A stretch of 64,000 nt of DNA from Fibrobacter sp. UWR2 (GTDB taxonomy: Bacteria > Fibrobacterota > Fibrobacteria > Fibrobacterales > Fibrobacteraceae): contig NZ_MWQE01000006.1 in assembly GCF_002210285.1 (NCBI RefSeq), forward strand, positions 62,001 to 126,000, given 5' to 3'. The position numbers and the translations under genes are program-made. The notes below the pieces were generated by a model that did not search any database, was not told the origin of the DNA, and saw only the letters and a program-made list of their open reading frames with translations. Of the stretch, positions 35,938-44,284 are shown in pieces (within the stretch, counting starts at the first letter, position 1; each line of letters starts with the position of its first letter).

Positions 35938-38199
35938 ATGAACAAACGAAGTACTCTCGGCATATTAGCCTGTGCAGCGACCGCTGCAATTGCCGCAGGG
36001 AATGTATCCAGTGGTCTTTATTGGAATGGCGCAATCGATACTGATGGTCGTGTCAATACGGGGTCAAATGACTTGACATCCGGTTATTGGTATAACTACA
36101 GCGATGACAATGATGGTGGTACATCTAGATTGGTTTTCCCGGCAGATGTCGAAGCGAATACCTATGGTAATTTCTTCGGGCCGCTTATCGAAGCCTATAG
36201 TGGCATCAAGGCGCACGTTTCGCTCGGTGACGGCTACGATTATCCGTACGCTGGTCTCGGCTTTAACATCTGGAGTGAAAACCAGGAAGGTGTAGATATC
36301 TCTTCTTGGGGTGGCATCGTAATCGGGTATGAATCTAGCCTTGGTTTTAACACCATAATCAGTGTTGAAGACGAAAAGAGCGTGACTGGCTACGATAATT
36401 ACAGGGCGCGCGCACCCAAGGCTCCGAGCGGCAATCAACTGGTACTGCCGTGGTCGGAATTCAAGCAGCAAGGCTGGGGTACTCCGGCTGACCTGAATTA
36501 TGTCCTTACTCGTGCTAACGCTATTAGACTGCAGTTCGAAGGCACTGCAGGTACGAGCGGTGACTTCCGTATAACCAGCATCAGGTCTATCGAGGGTACT
36601 CCCGGTACCCAGATTGTGCCGCCCGATACAGGGGTCGTTCCTCCTGTTATCCCGCCGGTCATTCCGCCTGTATCGCAGTTTGCTTCCGATACGCTCTACT
36701 GGGATGGATCCGTGGATATGGACGGCCGTGTCAATACGGGGTCGGATGATTTGACTGCCGGTTACTGGTACGAGTATACCGATGAAAATGATGCTGGCAC
36801 ATCCAAATTCATATACCCGTCGGATGTCGAAGAAAATGAATACGGTAATTTCTTTGGCCCGCTGGTTGAGGCTTATGGTGGCGTCAAGGCTCATGTTTCG
36901 CTCGGTGATGGTTACGACTATCCGTATGCCGGTGTCGGATTCAATATCTGGAGCGAAAACCAGGAAGGCGTAGATGTCACCTCTTGGGGCGGCATCGTAC
37001 TAGAATACGAGTCTACGAGCTCCTTTACGCTGCAAATTGTGACCGACAACGAAAAGGATCTGGGGTACGACAATTTCAAGGTGTATGTTCCCAAGTCCAC
37101 TACCGTTCGTGAAATTGAATTCCCCTGGTCGGCGTTCAAGCAGAGTGGTTGGGGTGAGGAATTCGATAGGGATTCTGCCCTTGCACGTATTGCCGCTGTC
37201 CGCATTCAGTTTGAAGGCACTGCCGGTATGCAGGCTGATTTCCGTATAACCAAGATCAGGTCGATTACGAGCGGCTCTGGCACGGTTGTTCCGCCCACTC
37301 CGATTGTAACGGAACTTGTATCCAACTCGATCTTCTGGGATGGTGCACAGGACGATATCGGCAGGGTCAGCACGGGTTCGGATGAACTGACTTCCGGTTA
37401 CTGGTACCAGGAAACCGACGAAGACGTGCATGGTCGTTCCAAGTTCGTATGGCCGGCTAATGTCCATGAAGACGAGTACGGTAACTTCTTCGGCCCGCTC
37501 GTCAAGGCTTATAACGGTGTCAAGGGCCGTGTGAAGCTGAAAAATGGTGCTCGCCATCCGTATGCAAGCCTTGGCTTCAACATCTGGAGCGAAGAGCAGG
37601 AAGGCGTTGATGTCTCTGCCTGGGGCGGCCTCGTCATTGAATACGAATCCACTATCGACTTCTCTGTAGAACTCGTGACTGACGACAACAAGAAGGCTCC
37701 CTACTACGGTACCTACGTGGCGTCTGCACCCAAGTCCCGCCACCATGTCCGCCAGCTGGTGATTCCTTGGTCGAAGTTCAAGCGTTCTACGGGTTGGGGC
37801 CTCGCTGTTAACAAGACTTCTGCCCTTAAGCACATTGCAGCAATCAAGTTCAAGTTCGAAGGCCATGCCGGTACTGTCGGTGACTTCCGCATAACCAAGA
37901 TCAGGTCGATCAACAACGGCTATGCAGTTGCCATTAACAAGCCTGAAGCGGTCGAAGTTGCTGCCGTGGAACCGGTGAGCCGTCCGGCGGCAGATGCGAA
38001 GGTGATCCTCTCCGATCGTACGCTCTCGTTCGAGGGAGTCACTTCCGGCAAGGCCCAGGTGGTCAACCTCCGCGGCCAGGTCGTGAAATCCTTCGACGTC
38101 GGCGCTTCGGCGGACCTCTCGAATCTCGATGCCGGTGCCTACATGGTCCGCGTTGTAGGTCAAGGGGTTTCGATGACAAAGAAGATTGTGCTGAAATAA
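35938..38199 (+). CDS. secreted three-module binding protein with C-terminal sorting tail
   Basis: 753 residues from ATG 35938 (GGGGAGG upstream, TATATT at 35893-35898). Signal peptide 1-20. Three copies of the module found singly in the two genes before it, at about 25-220, 247-446 and 459-659, each with YWDG/FWDG, (T/S)GYWY, GNFFGPL, (Y/H)PYA.(L/V)GFNIWSE(N/E)QEGVD and FEG.AG..(A/G)DFRIT. Proline-rich linkers (VPPVIPPVIPPV; VVPPTPIV) separate them. A Val/Ala/Pro linker leads to the sorting tail (686-753) ending MVRVVGQGVSMTKKIVLK. Multivalent binding protein without a catalytic domain, scaffold or adhesin-like by design. Confidence 0.82.
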   Translation: MNKRSTLGILACAATAAIAAGNVSSGLYWNGAIDTDGRVNTGSNDLTSGYWYNYSDDNDGGTSRLVFPADVEANTYGNFFGPLIEAYSGIKAHVSLGDGYDYPYAGLGFNIWSENQEGVDISSWGGIVIGYESSLGFNTIISVEDEKSVTGYDNYRARAPKAPSGNQLVLPWSEFKQQGWGTPADLNYVLTRANAIRLQFEGTAGTSGDFRITSIRSIEGTPGTQIVPPDTGVVPPVIPPVIPPVSQFASDTLYWDGSVDMDGRVNTGSDDLTAGYWYEYTDENDAGTSKFIYPSDVEENEYGNFFGPLVEAYGGVKAHVSLGDGYDYPYAGVGFNIWSENQEGVDVTSWGGIVLEYESTSSFTLQIVTDNEKDLGYDNFKVYVPKSTTVREIEFPWSAFKQSGWGEEFDRDSALARIAAVRIQFEGTAGMQADFRITKIRSITSGSGTVVPPTPIVTELVSNSIFWDGAQDDIGRVSTGSDELTSGYWYQETDEDVHGRSKFVWPANVHEDEYGNFFGPLVKAYNGVKGRVKLKNGARHPYASLGFNIWSEEQEGVDVSAWGGLVIEYESTIDFSVELVTDDNKKAPYYGTYVASAPKSRHHVRQLVIPWSKFKRSTGWGLAVNKTSALKHIAAIKFKFEGHAGTVGDFRITKIRSINNGYAVAINKPEAVEVAAVEPVSRPAADAKVILSDRTLSFEGVTSGKAQVVNLRGQVVKSFDVGASADLSNLDAGAYMVRVVGQGVSMTKKIVLK

Positions 38200-38224
38200 T
38201 CGGGTGATTTCGTTCACATAGAGG

Positions 38225-38255
38225 GCCCGGAGCGTGTGCTCCGGGCTTTTTTTTT
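38225..38255 (+). terminator. terminator after the three-module gene
   Basis: Perfect 9-bp stem GCCCGGAGC / GCTCCGGGC with a GTGT loop and nine T. Confidence 0.92.
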
Positions 38256-38288
38256 GATTATTTCGTAGATAAATGCCGAATAGAAAGG

Positions 38289-38294
38289 TATATT
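38289..38294 (+). promoter_or_regulatory. -10 box that decides the start of the GH8 gene
   Basis: TATATT directly abuts an in-frame ATG at 38295, so transcription would begin after that ATG. The next good start is ATG 38322, which has GAGG 9 bases upstream. No clear -35 seen. Confidence 0.45.
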
Positions 38295-38321
38295 ATGGGA
38301 AAAATGACGAGGAATTCTCAG

Positions 38322-39716
38322 ATGAAGAAAAATTGGCTTTTCCCGGCGCTCGCTATCGGCGCCGCCGTGATGCTTTCTGCTTGTGGCGATGATCCTTCTT
38401 CGCCGACTCCTGCTCCAGTTCCCCCGGCAAGTAGCGCCGTTGTTCCTGTGCCTACTTCGTCTGCCGGTGGCAGTGGCACCGTACAGACCCCTTATGGAAC
38501 CCTGCCCACGACGGCGGATCCCAATGCCGCCTACACCTGGTACGGTGTCTGGAAGGGCATCTACTACAAGACTCTCCCGGAAGAGGCTGCGCTTTACCCC
38601 ACGCTCGCGAACGACTGGAATGTCGTTTTCGGCAACTACATCGCTGCCGGCATGTACCCGGCCCGTATCGTTTGGGATACGCAGAACGATTCCTACTGCC
38701 TCATAGACGAGTGCACGAACGGCTACAAGAAGCGCGGATGTACCGTGTCTGAAGGCATCGGCTACGGCATGCTGCTTGCGTTCTTTATGGGCGATATGGA
38801 CGCCCTCAATTCCCTCTGGTACTACAGCAAGGGCTATCGCGAATATCAGGCCGGCCCGAATCTGACTCCGTGGAAGGTGGGGACGTATTCCTATGAATCC
38901 CTCGTGATGCCGTCCAACGCTTCGTCGGCGACGGATGCCGACTTGGACATTGCGACGGCCTTGATTCTCGCCTATTACAAGACGGGTAACGAGGTGTACC
39001 TCTCCGATGCCCTCCTGATTGCGGGCTCCATCTGGCAATATGAAATCAGCCCGACGGGATTGATCTATTCCGGCAACATGGCGATGTGGAAAAAGGACGG
39101 GAGCGCGTACAACCCGAGCTATTTCTCACCGATTGCGCTTAGGCTGTTTGCCCTTGTGGACAAGTCTCACGACTGGATGGGCGTGCTCAACACGATGTAC
39201 AACTACATGCTGGGCGTGCAGGCGAAGGGCCCTGGGCTTCTTCCGGACTGGAGCGATGCGAATGGCAACGCTGTTGACCCGAAGAACGGCAGTGCTCCCT
39301 TTACTTACTACAGGTTCTTCCATGAAGCCGTGCGCGTGCCGTGGCGTATTGCATGGGACTACTACTGGACGCAGGACCCGCGTGCTCTGCAATTGCTCAA
39401 GGGCATGAACGACTTCATTGTGGGCAAGACGAATGGCAATCCGGACAACCTCCCGACCACTGCGGGTGCGATGATCTACTCTGCGGTGACGGGCATGCCG
39501 GACAGTACGCTCAAGAGCGCGAACCTGCAGCCGCATTTCCATGGCGCATGGTGCCTCACGGGTATGGGTGTCAACCAGGCTTGGGTGAGTGCTTGTACCC
39601 AGGCGTTCAACCAGAAGACCATCAGCGGGTTCAGCTACTTCCCGCACATCCTCATGACGATGTTTGGCGAACTGCTGAACGGGTACTTCATCAAGCCCGA
39701 ACTGCTCCCGCTGTAA
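38322..39716 (+). CDS. GH8 family endoglucanase-like lipoprotein
   Basis: 464 residues from ATG 38322. Lipobox LSAC with Cys21, then a Pro/Ser/Val linker (24-55) and a GH8 (alpha/alpha)6 barrel: acid Glu144 in VSEGIGYGMLLAF, the SATDADLDIATAL signature (202-214), LLPDWSDANG and FTYYRFFHEAVRVPWRIAWDY. GH8 enzymes cut beta-1,4-glucans with inversion; BcsZ of bacterial cellulose synthase operons belongs here. Two genes downstream is a GH5-GT2 fusion with a cellulose-synthase-like domain, so a role in glucan synthesis is as likely as plant cellulose digestion. Has its own terminator. Confidence 0.88.
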   Translation: MKKNWLFPALAIGAAVMLSACGDDPSSPTPAPVPPASSAVVPVPTSSAGGSGTVQTPYGTLPTTADPNAAYTWYGVWKGIYYKTLPEEAALYPTLANDWNVVFGNYIAAGMYPARIVWDTQNDSYCLIDECTNGYKKRGCTVSEGIGYGMLLAFFMGDMDALNSLWYYSKGYREYQAGPNLTPWKVGTYSYESLVMPSNASSATDADLDIATALILAYYKTGNEVYLSDALLIAGSIWQYEISPTGLIYSGNMAMWKKDGSAYNPSYFSPIALRLFALVDKSHDWMGVLNTMYNYMLGVQAKGPGLLPDWSDANGNAVDPKNGSAPFTYYRFFHEAVRVPWRIAWDYYWTQDPRALQLLKGMNDFIVGKTNGNPDNLPTTAGAMIYSAVTGMPDSTLKSANLQPHFHGAWCLTGMGVNQAWVSACTQAFNQKTISGFSYFPHILMTMFGELLNGYFIKPELLPL

Positions 39717-39738
39717 CGGTCGGCTTTCATAGGCATTT

Positions 39739-39767
39739 AACGCTCCGCAACCTTGCGGGGCGTTTTT
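39739..39767 (+). terminator. terminator after the GH8 gene
   Basis: 10-bp stem AACGCTCCGC / GCGGGGCGTT (one T-G pair) with a 6-base loop and seven T. Separates GH8 from the next gene at the transcript level. Confidence 0.88.
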
Positions 39768-39783
39768 TTGTAGATTTGCATGT

Positions 39784-40671
39784 ATGGAAAATGATTCTTT
39801 GAATACGGAAACCGTGTTGAACGATTCTGCAAGCGCTGTGCCGGATGGTGCGGCGAACATGCCGGATAGTGCTGCGCCGGCGATGAACATGCCTACGCCC
39901 GAGCAGTTGGGCATTACGGTGAAGGCCGGGCCCGAGGGCGGCATGCCCACGGTTACGGTGGGCGATACGTTTGAATTTCCGGTTACGGTGAGCTGGAGCG
40001 TGCAGGGTAGCGCCCTCTTGGTGGTGCCCGCAGGCTCCGCGAACGCGAAGGGCCTTACGCAGGTGGCCATGTCGCAGGAGTCGGCGCGGTCCGTGAAGGA
40101 CGGCGCCGAGGTGGCCTCGATTACCTTTACGTACAAGATCCTGGCGGCCGATACGGGCAATTTGCATATTCCTGCCATGCGGTTCGAGATTCCGACGCAA
40201 ATGGGGCAACCGCTCGATTTGCGGAGCGAGAGCGTGGATGTGCGCGTGAACGAGCCCTTTAACCCGCTCCCGCTCGTGGTGGGCCTGGTGGTGGCTGTCT
40301 GCGTGCTCTGTGCGGGCCTGTGGCGTGCCAAAAGGCGTGCTGCGGCGAAGGCGGCTGTTGCCGCAAGGAATGCCGCACAAGATGCCCTGCGCGAAAAGAT
40401 GATGGTCCTGAAGCAGCGCGTGAATACGGCCGATAGTCGCGAGTGGCTGCTGGAACTGGAAGGCGTCTGCAAGGAATTTGTCGCGGAAAAGTTCGGGATT
40501 TCCGCGGTCAACCTGGAAACTCTGGTAAAGGACGGCAAGCTCGAGGGCTGGGAAGGCCTCGTGGAGGAATTCGCGCATGCCCGCTATGGCGGCGGCAAGC
40601 GCGACGGCTTCGAGAACAGGGAAACTTGGAAAACCGCCGTGAAACTTATGGGAATCTCGGAAGAAGATTAG
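39784..40671 (+). CDS. BatD-like membrane protein
   Basis: 295 residues. An acidic, Ala/Met/Pro-rich N-terminus without a clear signal peptide, a beta-sandwich-like domain (about 42-158: TVKAGPEGG...VTVGDTFEFPVTVSW... FTYKILAADTGNLHIPAM), one transmembrane segment (about 163-183) and a cytoplasmic helical tail with VCKEFVAEKFGIS. The layout resembles shortened BatD / oxygen-tolerance proteins, which work with MoxR ATPases. A TAGATTTG box (39771-39778) lies only 6 bases before the ATG and there is no Shine-Dalgarno, so the transcript may be leaderless. The next gene starts 34 bp on. Confidence 0.6.
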   Translation: MENDSLNTETVLNDSASAVPDGAANMPDSAAPAMNMPTPEQLGITVKAGPEGGMPTVTVGDTFEFPVTVSWSVQGSALLVVPAGSANAKGLTQVAMSQESARSVKDGAEVASITFTYKILAADTGNLHIPAMRFEIPTQMGQPLDLRSESVDVRVNEPFNPLPLVVGLVVAVCVLCAGLWRAKRRAAAKAAVAARNAAQDALREKMMVLKQRVNTADSREWLLELEGVCKEFVAEKFGISAVNLETLVKDGKLEGWEGLVEEFAHARYGGGKRDGFENRETWKTAVKLMGISEED

Positions 40672-40705
40672 GTTTTGGCGTCTGTAGATTTCATATCTTT
40701 CAGAT

Positions 40706-43700
40706 ATGGCCTCTTCAAAATCCCTTGTTGCTTTTTTAGCCCTGTTCCTGGTGCTTTCGTCCTTTGCGTTTGCGGGGAACCCGGTCGCTCGCCCCTCGAC
40801 GAGCGGCAAGTTGCATGTAGTGGGCACGGAACTCTACGACGAGAACGGTAAACTCGTGATGCTCCGCGGGCCGAGTACGCATGGCCTCACGTGGTACCCG
40901 CAGTATGTGAACAAGAAGCTTTTCCACCAGCTGAGTACGGAATGGAATACGAACTTGATAAGGCTTGCGATGTATTCCGACGACTACGTGAACGGCGACC
41001 GCGAAAAGAACCTGGAAATCTTGCGCAGGGGTGTGGAGTACGCGATTGCAAGCGACATGTACGTGATGGTGGACTGGCATATCCTTACGGACAACAACCC
41101 TAACGAGAATTTGGCCGAGGCGATTGCGTTTTTTAACCAGATGGCAAAGGAATATGCGGATATCCCGAACGTGATTTTTGAAATCTGCAACGAGCCCAAC
41201 GGCGACTGTACCTGGGAAGACATCAAGGAATATTCGAACATCATCATTCCCGTTATCCGCAGGCACAAGCCCGATGCGTTAATCCTTATCGGCACGCCGA
41301 ATTATGACCGTGAAATTCAGTTCCCGGCGAAGGACCCGGTGGAGTTTGAGAACGTGATGTACTCGTTCCATTTCTATGCGACCTCGCATAAGGAAGATTA
41401 CCGCGCGAAGTTGCGAGAAGTCGTCGGGAGCGGCACTCCGATTTTTATTACCGAAAGCGGCCTCTGCGAAGCCTCGGGCGACGGCAAGATTGATTTCGAG
41501 AGCGTGAAAATCTGGTACGCGCTGCTCGATTCGCTCCACCTGAGTTATACCATTTGGAGCCTCTCGAACAAGGAGGAAGAATCCGCGATGGTGAAGGACG
41601 ATTCGCCGGCGGAAGAATTCCTGACGGACGAAGACCTCACGCTTTCGGGCCAGTTCGCGAAGCATATCTTCCAGGGCAAGGACATTGCAGAAATCTCGCT
41701 TGTCTATACGCCTGCGACGGACTTCAAGATTATCGCCCGCAGCAGGCCGTACATTGCCTGGTGCATATTTGCGGCCCCGGTATTTGTTTTGCTGTTTATC
41801 ATATTCGCGGTGCAGAAGATCAAGAAGCGGCTCAAGCAGAAGCATATCCGGACATACGACCAACTTCTCCAATACAGTAACAGGGAAGAGGCCGGAAGGT
41901 TCAATTCTAGGCCGGGCCAGGTCATTTTCGGCGACTTGCTTTTGTTCCTGAGTGCGTTCGCGACCCTGATATACCTCTGCTGGCGTGTGACCTGCTCCAT
42001 CCCGTATGCTTACGGCTGGATTGCGGTGGCCGGGAGCATTGTTTTGCTGGTGGTCGAAATTTTCGGGTTTGTCGAATCGCTCATTCACAATAGTGCCATC
42101 CTCAAGTTGCGTGAACATCCGCTCCCGCATATCGAGGATGCGGACTTCCCGGACGTGGACGTGTTCGTATCGACCTACAACGAGCCAACGGAACTTTTGC
42201 GCAAGACTCTTGTCGGCTGCAAGCACATGGATTACCCGGACAAGTCGAAGGTGCATATCTACCTGTGCGATGACCATCGCCGGCCTGAGATGCGTGCGCT
42301 GGCCGAGGAACTTGGCGTGAACTATTTCGACAGGCCCGACAACGAGGGAGCGAAGGCGGGCAACCTGAATGCGGCGCTGGCCCGCAGCAGTTCGCCCTAC
42401 GTGGTCACTTTCGATGCCGACATGATTCCGCAGCGCAAGTTCTTGCTCAAGACCATCCCGTATTTTGTGGATGCGGAACGCATCAATGCGACCCTGCCCG
42501 AAGAACGCCGCCGCCCGCTCGGTTTTATCCAGACTCCGCAGAGTTTCTACACGCCCGATGTGTTCCAGCATAACCTCTATGCCGAAAAGAACGTCCCCAA
42601 TGAGCAGGATTATTTTTACGACGTAATCGAGGCCGCGAAGACCTCTACCAACAGCGTCATCTACGGCGGTTCCAATACGGTCATTTCGCGCAAGGCGCTC
42701 GAGGCGATTGGCGGTTTTTACACGAAATCCATTACCGAGGATTTTGCGACGGGTATGCTGATAGAATCGGCAGGCTTCGTGAGCCTCGGGCTTTCGGAAC
42801 CGCTCGCTTCGGGCATCGCGCCTTCGTCTTTCCGCGAACACGTGCAGCAGCGCACCCGCTGGGGCCGCGGCGTGATTGCGACGGCGAAGCAGTTGAAGTT
42901 CCTGCGCAACCGCAAGCTGAACCTTTCGCAAAAGCTGAGCTACCTGAATTCGGTTGTCTACTGGTTCTCTCCGGTCAAGAATTTGGTCTATCTCGTTTCA
43001 CCGCTGATGTTCGCTGTTTTCTGCATCCCGATTTTCAAGTGCACGCTGATTGACTTGGCTCTTTTCTGGCTGCCGATGCACTTGCTGCAGATGGTCGCCC
43101 TCAGGGTAAGCAGCCAGGGCAAAATATGTGCCCGCTGGAGCGGCATTTACGAGACCTCGGTCATGCCGTTCCTGCTCTTGCCCATTGTCAAGGAATCCCT
43201 GGGTATATCGCTCTCTACGTTCAAGGTGACCAGGAAGGACAAGCCCGGCGCAAAGAGGAGTATCGACAAACGGAGCCTTGTGCCGTTCATCATTCTGCTC
43301 TCGCTTACCCTTGCCGGCCTTGTCCGCATGACGTATATGCTCACCGTGCTGGAATATGTCGGCGTGCTCGCGGTGATGTTCTGGCTGTTGCGCAATGCGT
43401 ACTACCTGACGATGTGCCTGTTCCTCGGGCTCGGCCGCGATACCGATGGCGAAAACGTCAAGGTGTTCGCCGCCGAAAATATAGCGCTCACGAAAAATGA
43501 CGGGCAACGTTTCGAGGGAATTACGACCAAGTTAACGGAACATTCCGTCGACATCTTTACCGACGAGATGGATGTCCTCTATCTGGGTGAAGCCGCCCGG
43601 CTCGAGATAGTCAAGAAACATTACCGTTTGGAACTCAGGGGAACTGTAGTCTCTATCCGTCATTCGTGCAGCGAGAATGTCCCGAGCGTGTACACGTTCG

Positions 43701-43846
43701 AGATCCTGGACTTCGGCGAGAATAGGGACGAATACATCCAGATGCTCTACGACCGCACACCTACCTTGCCGCAGCGCTTGCGCCTGGGCGACGGCTATAT
43801 CAGGAACTTCTGGAAGAATTTCAGTCAGCGCATCGCTGTGAAGTAG
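40706..43846 (+). CDS. GH5 endoglucanase fused to a GT2 cellulose-synthase-like glycosyltransferase
   Basis: 1046 residues. Signal peptide 1-23 (FLVLSSFAFAG), an exported GH5 domain (about 30-325) with Glu163 in FEICNEPNG and Glu250 in PIFITESGL, a membrane segment (349-370), two more at about 408-455, and a cytoplasmic GT2 domain with all processive-synthase landmarks: VFVSTYNEP, D522-D523, D570-A-D572, T-E678-D679 and Q715-R-T-R-W719. Further membrane segments follow (about 750-925). The C-terminal 100 residues sit where BcsA has PilZ, but lack the RxxxR and D-x-S-x-x-G c-di-GMP motifs. It is like a cellulose synthase carrying its own glucanase, analogous in design to GH17-GT2 proteins. Product unknown. 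Confidence 0.88.
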   Translation: MASSKSLVAFLALFLVLSSFAFAGNPVARPSTSGKLHVVGTELYDENGKLVMLRGPSTHGLTWYPQYVNKKLFHQLSTEWNTNLIRLAMYSDDYVNGDREKNLEILRRGVEYAIASDMYVMVDWHILTDNNPNENLAEAIAFFNQMAKEYADIPNVIFEICNEPNGDCTWEDIKEYSNIIIPVIRRHKPDALILIGTPNYDREIQFPAKDPVEFENVMYSFHFYATSHKEDYRAKLREVVGSGTPIFITESGLCEASGDGKIDFESVKIWYALLDSLHLSYTIWSLSNKEEESAMVKDDSPAEEFLTDEDLTLSGQFAKHIFQGKDIAEISLVYTPATDFKIIARSRPYIAWCIFAAPVFVLLFIIFAVQKIKKRLKQKHIRTYDQLLQYSNREEAGRFNSRPGQVIFGDLLLFLSAFATLIYLCWRVTCSIPYAYGWIAVAGSIVLLVVEIFGFVESLIHNSAILKLREHPLPHIEDADFPDVDVFVSTYNEPTELLRKTLVGCKHMDYPDKSKVHIYLCDDHRRPEMRALAEELGVNYFDRPDNEGAKAGNLNAALARSSSPYVVTFDADMIPQRKFLLKTIPYFVDAERINATLPEERRRPLGFIQTPQSFYTPDVFQHNLYAEKNVPNEQDYFYDVIEAAKTSTNSVIYGGSNTVISRKALEAIGGFYTKSITEDFATGMLIESAGFVSLGLSEPLASGIAPSSFREHVQQRTRWGRGVIATAKQLKFLRNRKLNLSQKLSYLNSVVYWFSPVKNLVYLVSPLMFAVFCIPIFKCTLIDLALFWLPMHLLQMVALRVSSQGKICARWSGIYETSVMPFLLLPIVKESLGISLSTFKVTRKDKPGAKRSIDKRSLVPFIILLSLTLAGLVRMTYMLTVLEYVGVLAVMFWLLRNAYYLTMCLFLGLGRDTDGENVKVFAAENIALTKNDGQRFEGITTKLTEHSVDIFTDEMDVLYLGEAARLEIVKKHYRLELRGTVVSIRHSCSENVPSVYTFEILDFGENRDEYIQMLYDRTPTLPQRLRLGDGYIRNFWKNFSQRIAVK

Positions 43847-43850
43847 GTGT

Positions 43851-44282
43851 ATGAAGATTGTCCGAGTAACGAGGGAAAGTGAACGCGCGGGAGCGTACTA
43901 CGTGCGCATCCAGGCGATGATGCGCAAGCACCAGATTCCGCTTGATGCCGAAATCGATTCGCGTGACGGCGCGGACTGCCATTACGTTCTGGCGCTGGAC
44001 GACATTTACCCGGTGGCCACCTGCCGCTGGTTTGAAGTTCGTGAGGGCGTTGCCGAAATCGGGCGCGTCGTGGTGCTGCCGGAATACCGCGGGCAGCACT
44101 TGGGCCGGGCCGTCGTCGCCGAGGCCGAAAAGTGGATGCGCGAGGCCGGCTTCAGGAAGGTCGAGATTTCGAGCCGCGTGAACGTCGCGGACTTCTACGA
44201 AAAAATGGGCTACCGCTTCAACGAAAACGGTAAAGCCCATCATGACACGTTCGAGTGCGTGTACATGGAAAAGGTTCTGTAA
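43851..44282 (+). CDS. GNAT family N-acetyltransferase
   Basis: 143 residues, the usual size. Motif A reads GRVVVLPEYRGQHLGRAVV (about 73-91) with the R-G-x-x-L-G acetyl-CoA loop, and the C-terminal FYEKMGYRF segment supplies the usual Tyr. Substrate unknown. It starts 4 bp after the GH5-GT2 stop, so it is probably translated from the same message, and its stop is 3 bp from the convergent Dcu gene. Confidence 0.88.
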   Translation: MKIVRVTRESERAGAYYVRIQAMMRKHQIPLDAEIDSRDGADCHYVLALDDIYPVATCRWFEVREGVAEIGRVVVLPEYRGQHLGRAVVAEAEKWMREAGFRKVEISSRVNVADFYEKMGYRFNENGKAHHDTFECVYMEKVL

Positions 44283-44284
44283 GC

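Noticed and set aside
38295-38321. Earlier ATG for the GH8 lipoprotein
   Set aside because: It directly follows a TATATT box and would lie upstream of the transcript start; the later ATG has a Shine-Dalgarno and a compact lipoprotein signal.
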